A stretch of DNA of 64,000 nt. Origin: Gentiana macrophylla (Eukaryota > Streptophyta > Magnoliopsida > Gentianales > Gentianaceae). Of this stretch, positions 25,740 to 35,733 are shown piece after piece. The notes beneath the pieces were generated by a model. That model did not search any database, was not told where the DNA came from, and was given only the letters and a program-made list of their open reading frames with translations. The position numbers and the translations under genes are program-made. Location: the NCBI GenBank assembly GCA_026214975.1, contig JAOBSW010001200.1:1-64000 (forward strand), written 5' to 3'. Numbering within the stretch: the first letter of the stretch is position 1; each line of letters starts with the position of its first letter.

Positions 25740-26142
25740 ATGGATTTCGGAGTTCTACCAGAGGAGTTACCTTTCCTTAGGAGGATCCCACTTATCACCA
25801 GATGTAGATGATGGATCGGGAGGGACTATAGTGTTGCACGTAGACTTTGATATTAGTACCCACGTCAGGACTGTCACCTATGTTCTTATTGTTCCCCGCT
25901 GTTCGGGAGGTGGAGACTTCACTACTGAGGAGTTGCAGGCAGCTCTAGGACGTCCTTACACAATCCTGAATGATCCGATGCTGACAGATTTAGCACTAGT
26001 GCTGCAAGCTGAACATTTTCGAGGTGTTGATGTAGCTGGTGAGGATTGGGGTCTGCAGGATGAGTATGATTTCCCTCCGGCGATTGACATGCTCCGCCGT
26101 CTTATCCGGGTGATAGATTGGTCAGAAATTTACGATGACTAG
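25740..26142 (+). pseudogene. Small unidentified ORF of element B between two hairpin modules
   Basis: An ATG at 25740 opens MDFGVLPEELPFLRRIPLIT. After a frame change near 25820 the reading continues in 25831-26142 to a TAG, giving about 130 residues in total. The second part is acidic and ends MLRRLIRVIDWSEIYDD. I do not recognise the product. It lies between integrase and the env-like ORF and is bracketed by two copies of the same two-hairpin module, so it looks like a separate translation unit. It could also be a remnant of the pol C-terminus. Confidence 0.45.
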
Positions 26143-26158
26143 CGTTATTCGGTTGTTT

Positions 26159-26208
26159 CGTCGAGCAAACGGCGTAAAACAAAAGCGCTTGGTGGGAGGC
26201 AACCCACT
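26159..26208 (+). other. Two-hairpin module, copy 2 (after the small ORF of B)
   Basis: This starts 17 bases after the stop at 26142. First hairpin: CGTCG, loop AGCAAA, CGGCG, with one G-U pair. The linker is TAAAACAAAAGCGCTTG. The second hairpin is GTGGG, loop AGGCAA, CCCAC at 26192-26207. The outer G-C pair here is A-T in the H copy, which preserves pairing. Confidence 0.7.
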
Positions 26209-26360
26209 GTTTTCTATTTGTCTTTATTTATTTTCTAATAATTTTATGTACTTCGTTGATTTCCAGTTGTAATTTTGAAATTTTATTTAAGTTTAATGAG
26301 AAACGGCGTATTTGAATTTATATTGCATGAAAATTTGATAATTTTGTTGAGAATTGCATT

Positions 26361-26581
26361 GGACGGCCGTCTAGAAGACTGGACGTCCGTCTGCCTTGTG
26401 TATTTAATGGACGCCCGTCCAACATTTTGGACGCCCGTCTGATATATTCCCTCCAATCCTGTATTTAATTTGGAAGCTTAAACGAGCGTCTGCTACAGTG
26501 GACGCCCGTCCAGTTCATATGGTTCTATACTGAACGCCCATCCACTGAGCTGGACGAGCGTACAACATCTGTCTATATATA
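26361..26581 (+). promoter_or_regulatory. Candidate internal promoter of B: motif cluster plus TATA box
   Basis: About eight GACGCCCGTC/GACGGCCGTC-like motifs (26361, 26381, 26409, 26429, 26481, 26500, 26531, 26551) lead up to TATATATA at 26574-26581. This is the same motif-then-TATA arrangement as in the LTR. A CT-rich, leader-like stretch follows. It lies upstream of the env-like ORF. Promoter activity is inferred. Confidence 0.5.
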
Positions 26582-27153
26582 CCCCCTCCATCATTGAACC
26601 CTCACTTTTCTGAGTTTTCAAACGCAAAAACCGTTTCTCCTTCCTCCTTTTGGCCTAAAATCTTCCATTCTAAACCATTTCGAGCGATTCAAAGTACTAT
26701 AGACCGCTCTTGACCCCCTCTCTTTGATTTTCATAGTCAAATTCCCAACACACCATCTTTTTGAAGAATCAGGACCCTTTGCAGTCCGACTTTTTGGAGA
26801 AAAAATCCGATTTTGGGAGCCACATTGGTGTTGTGTGGACTAATTTTCATCTCGATCAGCATCTACTCACCTTACTTGGTAAGTTAGTAACAACTTTTCT
26901 AGATTTTATTCATGTTTTTGTGAGTTCGATCTTTGGGTCGGCTCGTTCACTTGAATATTACCTTAATTCATTTTTTCTGGTTTTGTGGTTTCTTTATGCT
27001 CTGTTATGGTGATATGGTGTTGTGATGGGTGATGATTGGTTTGTTTGGTGATGATTATGGTTGTGGTTGTGGTTTGGTTGTTTTGAAATCCCGCTTTGGA
27101 TGTTAAACGGGTACCTTGTTGTGAATTGGGATTGTTTTCGTGTAGTCTAGGCT
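26582..27153 (+). other. Leader-like region before the B env-like ORF, with a possible intron
   Basis: Positions 26582-26760 are pyrimidine-rich like a plant 5' leader. A strong donor-like GTAAGT starts at 26879, and a plausible acceptor (pyrimidine tract then TGTAG) ends at 27145, which would define an intron of about 267 bases. The region inside is T- and G-rich and noncoding. Spliced env-like transcripts are reported for Athila-type elements, so this is reasonable but unproven. Confidence 0.4.
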
Positions 27154-28637
27154 TGAATTATTGTTCATAAGAAGGCGGTAGTGAAGCGGCATGGTAAGGA
27201 AGTGGCTAGGGAGGCCGGAAAGAAACGCAAAGAGTTTGATCCCACCTTAGTTGATCCGAACGGGGTGTTAGTATTCGAGAGCAACCCCATAGAGCCACCC
27301 AAACTAGGGCTACTTTGAGGGATGAACCAACCTCGGAGTCTGAGACGGATGATGATATTCATTTGGTGAGGATGCCTAGAGCTCAGAGGGGTGGAGCTTC
27401 GTCTAGGGTTGAGGAGGCTATGGATGCTCCTCGGGAAGAGGAACCGGTGGAAACTAGGGCTGCACAACCTAGGAAGAAAGCCAAAACCATTGCCCCGATG
27501 CCTATGCCTCGTAGATTCGTGAACCCTAAGGCCCACAACGCTTATACTAAACACTACTTCTCGAGGACTATGTTGATTGAGCGGCCTACATTGGAGACGA
27601 AGGTAGATCCGAGTTTCGTCAAGTTGCTAAGAGACCGGAAATGGGATGCCTTGATGACGATCCCGACTACCCCGGTCAATGGTTCCTTGGTTCGTGAGTT
27701 TTACGCTAATTGTTCGGAAACCGACTTGGAGACAGGGGTAGTTGTAGTTCGAGGGGTAGAAGTTCCGTTTACGCCAGAGGTGATTAATCAGAAATATAAC
27801 TTGGGGGCTTTTGAGGGACGGGATTATAAAGAAGAGATTGCTCATAGACATAGTACGGGGCAGGATCCTTTGGAGGAGTTGAGGATGAGAGTTTGCCCGG
27901 AGGTGGCTTGGACATTGTGGCCGGGTGGAGACCGGAAAGAATTAGTCACCACTACCTGGACGGAGGACTGGAAAGTCCAGTGTAGGTTTATTCAGAGTCA
28001 GTTGTTGCCCAAGAACAACTTGACACATTTCCATATTGATGACCTAGGCATGCTATATGCGTTGACTTTTGGCCTGAATGTGAACGTAGGAAAGGCATTA
28101 TACGATGAGGTGGCTATCAATCAGAAGATTTATACACGTTGCCTGATTGTCCCTCACTTGATTCATGGTTTATGTCTTGATGCCGGTGTGCCTGAGTATG
28201 GAGCGGATCATAAACCGAAGAACCCGAGGCCTATATAGAGAGAGAAGGGTAAGTCTTCGGGACAGTCTGAGTCTGGGGCACCACAGGAGCCTGGTTCGTC
28301 GTCGGCACCGCCTCGAGCATCCTCACTTCCTACTTTATCTCCCTCAGTCCGGATAAGGATGAGTATGGGCAACAGTGTACAGAACTGGTTGGAGGATATT
28401 CGGACTTCACAAAATAACATCTTGACCATTCTGAAGTGCATCAGTGAGGGCTGGCAGCCGCGAGACGACAGAATCTTCAATCCGAGCGTCATTGATTATC
28501 TTTATTATGATGAGATCGAGCAAGCTATTGCGGATGTTTTGAAGGAATCTGAGTCTTCTTCGGATGAGGAGCAGCCTGATGCCCCTACGGGTGATGTACC
28601 TCCGGCTGATGATTCTACGGCTCCGGGGCAGTCATGA
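27154..28637 (+). pseudogene. Env-like ORF of element B
   Basis: A basic N-terminus (VVKRHGKEVAREAGKKRKEF) reads from 27154, then a one-base frame change near 27300 leads into the main frame. The main frame runs 27315-28637 with one in-frame TAG at 28236, about 440 codons. The central region (PFTPEVINQKYNLGAFEGRDY near 27780, then a Trp-rich stretch WTLWPGGDRKE and TTTWTEDWKVQ) fits the 'putative plant transposon protein' domain found in Athila-type env-like ORFs. The C-terminus is acidic, Ser/Asp/Glu-rich. I see no signal peptide or membrane helix. Function unknown. The TAG could be a CAG-to-TAG change. Confidence 0.75.
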
Positions 28638-30112
28638 TTTTATTTGTCTATCCTCAATTTTGATTTGTCCTAAATACTGTGATTGTATATTTTCGCTACT
28701 TTTGATTACGTGATTCGTTGTATTTCTCATTTAGCTACTATTTATTCTTTCCGATGGATCATGTCAGCCATAAGGCATCAGTACTTTCATTTCTACTTTG
28801 TTTCACTTGTGGATGTTTTAAATGATTCATCTTTTGATACTATGCGGTTCTGCTATCTCTTTTCATTTTAGTATAATTCCCCGTTTTCCCCGAGATGTTT
28901 CCGTGTTTGTCAAGTAGTGCAGGTATATTTTTAGCAGTTTTTTCGAGCTACATTGTATGGTTACGAGTTCTAAGTGTCACTACGTCGGCTCTGGCCTGAC
29001 CGACGATTCGAGTATCTGTTAAAATCAGCTAAGTTCTTTCTCTATTTACTTTCCGCACAACATGAGGACATGTTGATCTTTCAGTGTGGGGGAGGGGGAT
29101 GATTTGATAATGTATTTTCACATTTGCTTAATTCGTTATGTTTCTATGCAAAATGAGCTAAAAATGAACTAAAATTTGCCAATTTTTTTCGACATTCTTG
29201 TTTTTGTTCTGTCCCGAGTAGGCAATTCAATTCAATGTTCGTTATTTTTATAGTCATCCAAGCTATATATCATATGTTTGATAAGTTAGTTGTTTCACCT
29301 AAGATCTATTTTTCACAAGCCATAGTGAACGATGAGCTAATTTATAAAGTTATACCTCTTTTGGACGAGTGATTTCTGATTTTCTTATAAGTCATGTGCA
29401 TAGTGCTACGTACATATCTTGAGATTTATGATAGTTTGTATTTAGATCCAAAGTATGTTATACTGTGAATATCTAGGGTTTGAATGTGATAAGTAACACG
29501 TAAATTATTGTCAAATGAAAAAGTTGAGTTTATAATGAAGTAATTGGGTGTGTCGAAAGCTAGTCGATGATTTCAGCGCGATAGGGTATACCACGTATGT
29601 CCTATACCACTATGATGACTAAAAGCTCACGACAGTCGGAAGAAGCTGCCTTATGATTGGAGTAAGGTAGGGTATATCTCGAATATCCTATTCTGCTATG
29701 ACAGGGCAATAGCTCTTTCTGATGTGCGTTAAAAGTGAAAGTAGATTAAATCAACTTATATAAGAATTGTTATGAAATGGATTAAAGACTAAGTTATCGT
29801 CTATCTTATCCCCAGTAGAAACTAATAGATATGATGTAGGGATTGTCCTCTGAGTATTTCAGAAAGGCCCTAGATATACTCGATCATCCTTTTCGGGATA
29901 TGTCACGTTTGTAGGGTACATCTTATGAGTGTCATTTATCTCTAGTTTGAAGGGGGTATTAGCCAGTTTTGCTTTGAGTTTCTCAAGTTTGGATTTAGTG
30001 GAAGTTTTCTATGGCTTTACACACACACACCGTGGTGAACTTCTGATTTATTTAATCTATGCTATATTGTCTGAGATGTCTGTTTTTGTCTCGAGCCTTA
30101 ACTTTCATTTTG
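28638..30112 (+). other. Noncoding 3' region of element B
   Basis: There are about 1.5 kb without a coding frame. The region holds the conserved hairpin and G-rich tract at 29025-29099 (listed separately). It also holds two imperfect copies of a TAGGGTATA...CTATGA unit of about 33 bases at 29582-29614 and 29668-29701. The remainder is AT-rich with no recognised element. Confidence 0.6.
29025..29099 (+). other. Conserved AGGA-loop hairpin and G-rich tract of B
   Basis: A block TCAGCTAAGTTCTTTCT is followed by a hairpin CAACATG, AGGA, CATGTTG (29058-29075, seven pairs) and then a purine-rich tract AGTGTGGGGGAGGGGGA (29083-29099). H has the same order at 58154-58227 with a different stem sequence but the same loop. 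The tract resembles a polypurine tract yet lies about 1.05 kb before the true one. Confidence 0.7.
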
Positions 30113-30150
30113 TTTTGCTCGGGACGAGCAAAAGCTAAGTGTGGGGGAGT
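30113..30150 (+). other. Hairpin and polypurine tract of B
   Basis: The hairpin is TTTTGCTCG, GGA, CGAGCAAAA (30113-30133, nine pairs), then GCTAAGTGTGGGGGAGT ending at the 3' LTR start. The last part is the polypurine tract. H shows the same hairpin and tract at 59679-59715. Confidence 0.85.
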
Positions 30151-31956
30151 TGTTAAGGGTGAATTTATACGATTTATAACGCTATATTCTATGATATTTT
30201 CCCTCATATTCGTATAGAATTGCATAAGAAACGAGTGTTTTACGGAAGTATTGAGTAAATGAGGTTTTTAACGAGTTAATCGCAAAATTGGTTGATTTTG
30301 GTGTTTTAATTGTGATTTTATGTTTAATTGGGCATTATTACATTTTGCGATATTGACATGTGTTATAGATACATGTTTGAGGCTCAAAAGATGATCAAAA
30401 GTTGATTAAGTTCGAGCTAATTGATGATAAAAGAGATAATGAAGGAATGGGATAGAGAAAAAAGAGATAAAGATCAAGAAATCAGAATTCGATCATATTG
30501 AACTGGCGTCCAGGTCCCGTCCCGGTTGGACGGGCATCCATCAAAGCAAACGAGCGTCCAGGAGAAGAAATTTGATACAGAGAGTTTGGACGCTGAGTGG
30601 ACGGGCGTCTGAAGCAAATACCGATTCATCTGGACGGGCGCTCACAAGTTCTGGACGGGCGCCCTTCGGCCGACTTAGCGCCGCGCTTTGTTTTCTATAT
30701 ATACAGCGTTTTTCTACATTAAGGAGACCATATACTCATTATTCGAAACCCTAAACCTAGGGGCGGCTCTAGGCTGCGTTTTTACTTCTTTTATTCCAGT
30801 TTTTATGCTCCAAATTCTAGATTAAAAGTAGACAGTTTTATGTTAGTTTTTCCTGCAATTCCGAGTTTCCAGAGGATGTTGAGAGGCTAAGCTTCTTCAA
30901 ACGAGCATTGTGAAGCCATCCAACACGTTTTGATTCTATTTCTGCGATTATATTGTGAGTTTTATCTAAAGTTGTTTCCTTTATCATTGTTCATATTGTT
31001 TAATTGCAATTGTATCGAAAGACTTGCATGTTATGATTGTTTTATGTTGATGAAAATCTCTATAAACCTTAGATCATCATGATAAGGAATAGTTGTTTAA
31101 TCTATCATAACGAGAGTTAATAGGTTAGATTGCTAGGTTAAAGTTTCCACCTTTGATTTGTAAAATCGTTAATCTTAGATCGAGAGATATAGATTAATAG
31201 GTGAATTACCTAAGAAATTAGGGATCATGTTTTAGACGAGGTGTAACCACAACTTGGTTAGAAAACGCAATATAATCGAGATAGGAATTGATACTTGTTA
31301 GGATAGGTGGATCAATCGCTCGTTTGCTCGTTAAAACTTGAATTTAATCCCATGAAACTTGAATTGTCTAGAGTAGTTACTTTTATTTCATATTAGTTTA
31401 AATTTAATAGTTCGCAACCCGTATCTTTCCTGGCTTTAGATCATATCTTCTGTCCAGTTTTACGTTTTAGTTAAGATTATTTTCAGTTTCGTTTAGTTTC
31501 ATCCGCTGTTTAGATTAGTTTTCGTGACATAATTTAATTAGACAAAAGCTAGGGTTAGCAATCGCCAGTTCCCCGTAAGATCGACCCGGTATCAACCTCT
31601 ATATTACGATCCTTATACTTGAGGAAAACTGGATTTATAAATATTTATTACTTGTTATTTCATATTAGTTTAAATTTAATAGTTCGCAACCCGTATCTTT
31701 CCTGGCTTTAGATCATATTTTCTGTCCAGTTTTACGTTTTAGTTAAGTTTATTTTAAGTTTCGTTTAGTTTCATCCGCTGTTCAGATTAGTTTTCGTGAC
31801 ATAATTTAATTAGACAAAAGCTAGGGTTAGCAATCGCCAGTTCCCCGTAAGATCGACCCGGTATCAACCTCTATATTATGATCCTTATACTTGAGGAAAA
31901 CCGGATTTATAAATGTTTATTACTTGTTACATTTTGCATTGCATAAATCCGAGATA
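30151..31956 (+). repeat. 3' LTR of element B
   Basis: This 1806-base LTR is longer than its partner because of a 272-base tandem duplication near its 3' end. The terminal CA is TA here, placed by the GAAGG duplication that follows at 31957. The motif cluster at about 30505-30665 and the TATATATA box near 30695 match the 5' LTR. Confidence 0.94.
31383..31926 (+). repeat. 272-base tandem duplication inside the 3' LTR of B
   Basis: The unit beginning TTATTTCATATTAG and ending ATTACTTGTTA occurs twice in direct succession (copies start near 31383 and 31655). The 5' LTR has one copy. The junction carries a short TTAT homology. Because the LTRs are equal at insertion, the duplication arose later. 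Confidence 0.9.
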
Positions 31957-32553
31957 GAAGGGGATGCCGATGCGGCACCAGAAGAAGTTAATCCAGAAAG
32001 AGTCTTCAATCTGGACATTCAACCCCTCATTGTGGACATGGAAAGGCAATACTACAAAGAGCAAAACTTGAAGCATGCCTTAAGGAGTGAAGCTACCTCC
32101 TTCAACCACAAGATTGAGGCCCTCATCATCCACATCAAGATCCAGGATGAGGTCATGGAGAGACAAGGAAATCTACTTTGCAACTTACAAAGACTCATTC
32201 CTCATCATGTCCAAACCAATCTTGAGTTCCTTGTCGAGACAACCGACAACAATCTCAAGCCATTGGTGGACACTCTCAATACACACACTCAACAAATTCA
32301 AGATCTGGAGGAGATAATGGAGCATTCTCGCAAGCAACCTGGACTTTCTAATCAAAGTTGGCGAGGCCAACAACAAAATACTTGGAGAAAAGTATGGTCC
32401 TCTCCCGAGTCCGGCGACAATTGCAGACTTGAAGCACGTTTTGATGTCGCCACAAAGGGGAAGGAAACTCAAAGCCCGAGAGCTCCAGTGGAAAGGAAAG
32501 GGCAAAGAAAGGCAAGGACAAAGAAAGGCAAAGGCATCGGATTGAAGAAATAA
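31957..32553 (+). pseudogene. Env-like ORF of A, second half
   Basis: This is an open frame of about 200 codons continuing the acidic reading of the first half: DADAAPEEVNPERVFNLDIQ, then helical sequence with heptad-like hydrophobic spacing (KIEALIIHIKIQDEVMERQG; LKPLVDTLNTHTQQIQDLEE), and a very basic tail KARTKKGKGIGLKK before the TAA at 32551. The likely structure is coiled coil plus a basic nuclear or nucleic-acid-binding tail. The same arrangement is seen in C, E and G. No membrane segment is visible. Confidence 0.7.
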
Positions 32554-32730
32554 AGAAGTAAACATGTTACCTGTTGCTTAATTAAATTTGACTTTATCAT
32601 TTGCCTTTGGTCTTTAAATAAAGAGATGCAATATCTTATTGCCCTATGATGGGTGAATAAAACTGTTGAATTTTTGTTCTATTATTTGGATTACTTATGT
32701 TCAGGCTTATGAGGGTTTTGGCATCATCAA

Positions 32731-32742
32731 AAAGGGGGAAAT
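32731..32742 (+). other. Polypurine tract of element A
   Basis: AAAGGGGGAAAT directly precedes the 3' LTR, preceded by CATCATCAA. This is the same type as in C and E. Confidence 0.9.
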
Positions 32743-33684
32743 TGTTAGGAACATTTTATCATGTTTTGATGATGGCCATACTATCTGTTATAGCAAGCCT
32801 AAAATAAGTTAGAATTCTCTGTATAAGTCCTTACTTAGACTCTGACATGTTGTATAAGTTGAGTCAGACAAGTATTGTACTAGTTGGTAGGACGGCAAAG
32901 CAAAAACAGATATTCGGCAGAGTGAAGCCAGCCAAGCACCAGCAGAGAAGTAATGCAGACATTAAAGGTCTGACTTGTAACCAAGGAAGTCTGTGATGAC
33001 CTTGGACAAGTCTAAGTTATACTACAAGTGATGTACATTAATATTCGAATATGGTGTACACTGATCTCACCCCAATCTAAGATCGGTGAAGTACAAAGAT
33101 TCTCCTTCAATCAAGCAAAGAAGAAAAGCGTGAACCGGCAAAGTAAATGACTTTCGGTGAGTGAAGACAAAACGGTGAAGGAAGATCTAAATCGGCTAAG
33201 TCAGAAGGATCGCTCGACCGTTCTGAAAACGGCGAAGGAACACTTACCAGATCAGATTTAATATGCGTTGAAGATTCAGAAGATCATGCATTAAATGCAC
33301 AATCATTAGAGGATCAATCAATGACGGATTTTCTGTTGTACGATTGAAGAAAGAATCCGATCACTGAAATCAAGGAGAATGCAATTAAGGGGGAATCAAG
33401 AATAAAATCAAGGATTATTCCCTCATTAATATAGCCAACGGACGGAATTTCAAAATCAAGGTTATTCAAGGCTATAAATAGAAGGCATTGACAGACAAAG
33501 AAAAAAAGAGACAAGCGTGGAATAATTGAAAGAGAAAAATCAAGCAAAAACCCTGTTAATTTAAAAAGCCTTCTCTCTGAACTTAAAAAGACACATCTAG
33601 TTATCAACTTAGACATCAGAGCTACAAAGTCATACTCAGCACTGAGATTGATCAAGCAAGTTTGAGCTAATGGTTTCATAGGCA
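32743..33684 (+). repeat. 3' LTR of element A
   Basis: The LTR starts TGTTAGGAACATTTTATCATG; the beginning is related to the C and E LTRs but the rest differs, so this is a separate family. TATAAATA lies at 33473-33480. Phrases like CGGCTAAGTCAG recur inside. The end is estimated at 33658-33684, giving about 0.92-0.94 kb. No second copy is in the window. Confidence 0.75.
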
Positions 33685-33903
33685 ATGCTGATGGTGGCTT
33701 TTCTAGAAATCCATGATGCCTTTGCTGTGGCCATTAAGTTTGAAAGACAGAAGTTTTATGTGGGTAACAAGGCCAAGAGTCAAGATTCAATGATTCTCTT
33801 GTCTAAGAAGAGTGGACAGGGGCAAAATCAAACAGCCAGCAAACCATGCTTTGGGAGTGCTGCAAATGCCAGACCTAAAAATCCCAAGAACGTTCAGTGT
33901 AGG
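33685..33903 (+). pseudogene. Element D, part 1: copia gag C-terminal fragment
   Basis: This is a truncated gag of a different copia lineage. The frame shows IHDAFAVAIKFERQKFYVGN and a Lys/Ser/Gln-rich linker, then NVQC at the cut. The first Cys of a CX2CX4HX4C zinc knuckle is at the right edge, and the rest lies at 47742-47790 beyond element E. The N-terminal part of gag is missing, most likely because element A inserted here. Confidence 0.75.
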
Positions 33904-35620
33904 TGTTGGTCCCTTGAAAAGGCTTTGGTTAAGTTTAGAGGGGGGGGGGGGGGTGAATAAACTTAACACTTAAAACTTTGGAGTTAACAATCAGAACTTC
34001 AAGCACTGGCGATACTTGAGAGTCTCTTTGAGACTTGAGAGTCCTCGCCGATAAATGAGAGTCTCACGATAGTTGAGTTTGCTGAATTTGTGCAACGGAA
34101 TTATATCAAAATTAAGCCTTGATACTTGTTGTTAAATATGATACTAATTATTAGATACTCAGTAGTGCAAGTGTGTGATTTCAGTTGCTAGATTCAGTAG
34201 GTTGATGTGTAAAATAAGCTAAGTGCAGAATGTAAATGCTGAAAGTAAATAGGCAGTTTTTATAGTGGTTCCAGGTGGTGTAATCTTGTCAGTCCACTCT
34301 TCTCCTGTGATGTTGGAGTAAATTCACTAGAGATCTTTGATGTAGCTTATACAAAGATTCCTAAGTTGCTTGTCCTTCACCAATAACTATGGCTTCACAA
34401 ACTGAAAACTGGGAACAGGTAGGATTGATGCTCCTGAGTCTTCCACTGGTCCTTGAAGGGTAGGATTGCCTCTTCACCAGCTCCACCACAAACAACAGTC
34501 TTTCACACCCAACAGATGCTTCACTGTCTTCAGCAGGTTCTTTATAAAATAAAGATTGAATCAAATAAATGATTCAGTTGCAGCAGCTTGATTAGGATGT
34601 TATAATCAGCAGCTTGCAGGCTTCAAGTGTGTATGCTTGATATAGCTTGAATGTGGAAAACACTTGAAGAATTTCTCTAGATCAGTAGCTTTAAGTTCAG
34701 TAGGTTCAGCAGGGTGTTTTTCAGCTCAGTAATATCTCTTCAAAGTTTGTTAATTTTCATCATCTTGTTTCTGAGTTGAAAGTACTCTATTTATAGGTAG
34801 GAATGCATGTGACTTGTATTTGAAATTCAAATGTAACCGTTCCTTGATTTTGTCCCATCTCGATCGTGATTCTCGTCACTATTCATAGGATCGACATCAT
34901 CAGAATTCCTTTTGACAAAGTCAAATCATGGCTCCACCCTTTGACTGTATCCAATGGATAAAAATATGAATCATCCCAACGCTTTTTTAATCTCAAATTT
35001 ATGATTTCTTTGATAAGTCGAGGTAGTTGGCTGTCCTTATCCATGTAATCTTCCAATATAATCTTGAATTAATCGAGGTATATTATCGCGAGTTCATCAT
35101 CTGCTTTGAGATACCTTATCATCATTTGAACAACAATTTCTTCGTGGTATAAAATATAATGCATTGATTTCTTTTATCTAACTTTTATTTGTGAAGTTAG
35201 ATTACACCTTTTAATTATAACCAAGTTCCAAACATCATCCAACTTATGGAACTTAGACCTTCTATACAAGGTATATGTAATCGAGTTTAGGTCATCACAG
35301 ACTTGCCTAAATCCTCGATTCCATATCCTTGACTTTAATTACTAAGTTTGATCCTTTAGCCTTCAGAATCGAGTTTGAGCCCTCACCTCTCGATCTTCGG
35401 TCTTCAAGAGTTCTCGACTAGTCTAATGACCTATCTACCCCATCGACCTAGACTAGTCTCACGACAAAAGTCACCGACCATTACAAATGCTTGTTTGATC
35501 AAACCTATTTATGAATCAAACTCTAATAAACCTATACATTTGATCTAGACATCTTTTGCCTTTGCACTATAATAAAGCTAGTCCGGCACTCATCATCAAA
35601 ACTAAGAAATAAGTCCAACA
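33904..35620 (-). repeat. 3' LTR of element E
   Basis: This 1717-base LTR begins (plus-strand left edge) TGTTGGTCCC and ends AGTCCAACA. A run of G at 33941-33952 is longer than in the partner. A TATAAATAG box lies on the minus strand near 34788-34796. Confidence 0.94.
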
Positions 35621-35634
35621 ATTTCCCCTTTTGG
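35621..35634 (-). other. Polypurine tract of element E
   Basis: On the minus strand this is an AAAAGGGGAAAT-type tract next to the 3' LTR, preceded by a CATCACC phrase. One purine shorter than in C. Confidence 0.88.
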
Positions 35635-35733
35635 TGATGATGCCACTACCCTCACCTAATCAGCAAAGCAAAAGGATTAAGACAAAAACAGTACAAATAT
35701 TCATCTTTTATTAAAATCATTTGTTCAAAGCTA

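Larger units (their letters stand above)
3622..31956 (+). mobile_element. Element B: Athila-like Ty3/gypsy retrotransposon with nested insertion C
   Basis: This is a complete plus-strand gypsy element. It has LTRs at 3622-5159 and 30151-31956, a target-site duplication GAAGG on both sides, a tRNA-Asp-type primer site, gag, protease, RT, RNase H, integrase, a small ORF, an env-like ORF and a polypurine tract. Gene order with integrase last is typical of gypsy. The Athila lineage is supported by the FMDDFSVFG form of the RT active site, the DLGA protease motif and the env-like ORF. The element is split at 10302-23998 by the minus-strand copia element C. Its own sequence without C is about 14.6 kb. 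Confidence 0.93.
31957..33684 (+). mobile_element. Element A, 3' portion
   Basis: This continues element A after B. It has the end of the env-like ORF, about 170 bases of noncoding sequence, a polypurine tract and the 3' LTR. The right end is uncertain (33658 to 33684), because the 5' LTR is outside the window and no duplication can be checked. It abuts a copia gag fragment (D), so A probably inserted into D. Confidence 0.75.

Noticed and set aside
26361..26563. Regularly spaced short repeats, considered as a CRISPR-like array
   Set aside because: Repeats are only 10-12 bases, vary in sequence and orientation, and lie inside a plant retrotransposon, so a CRISPR array is excluded.
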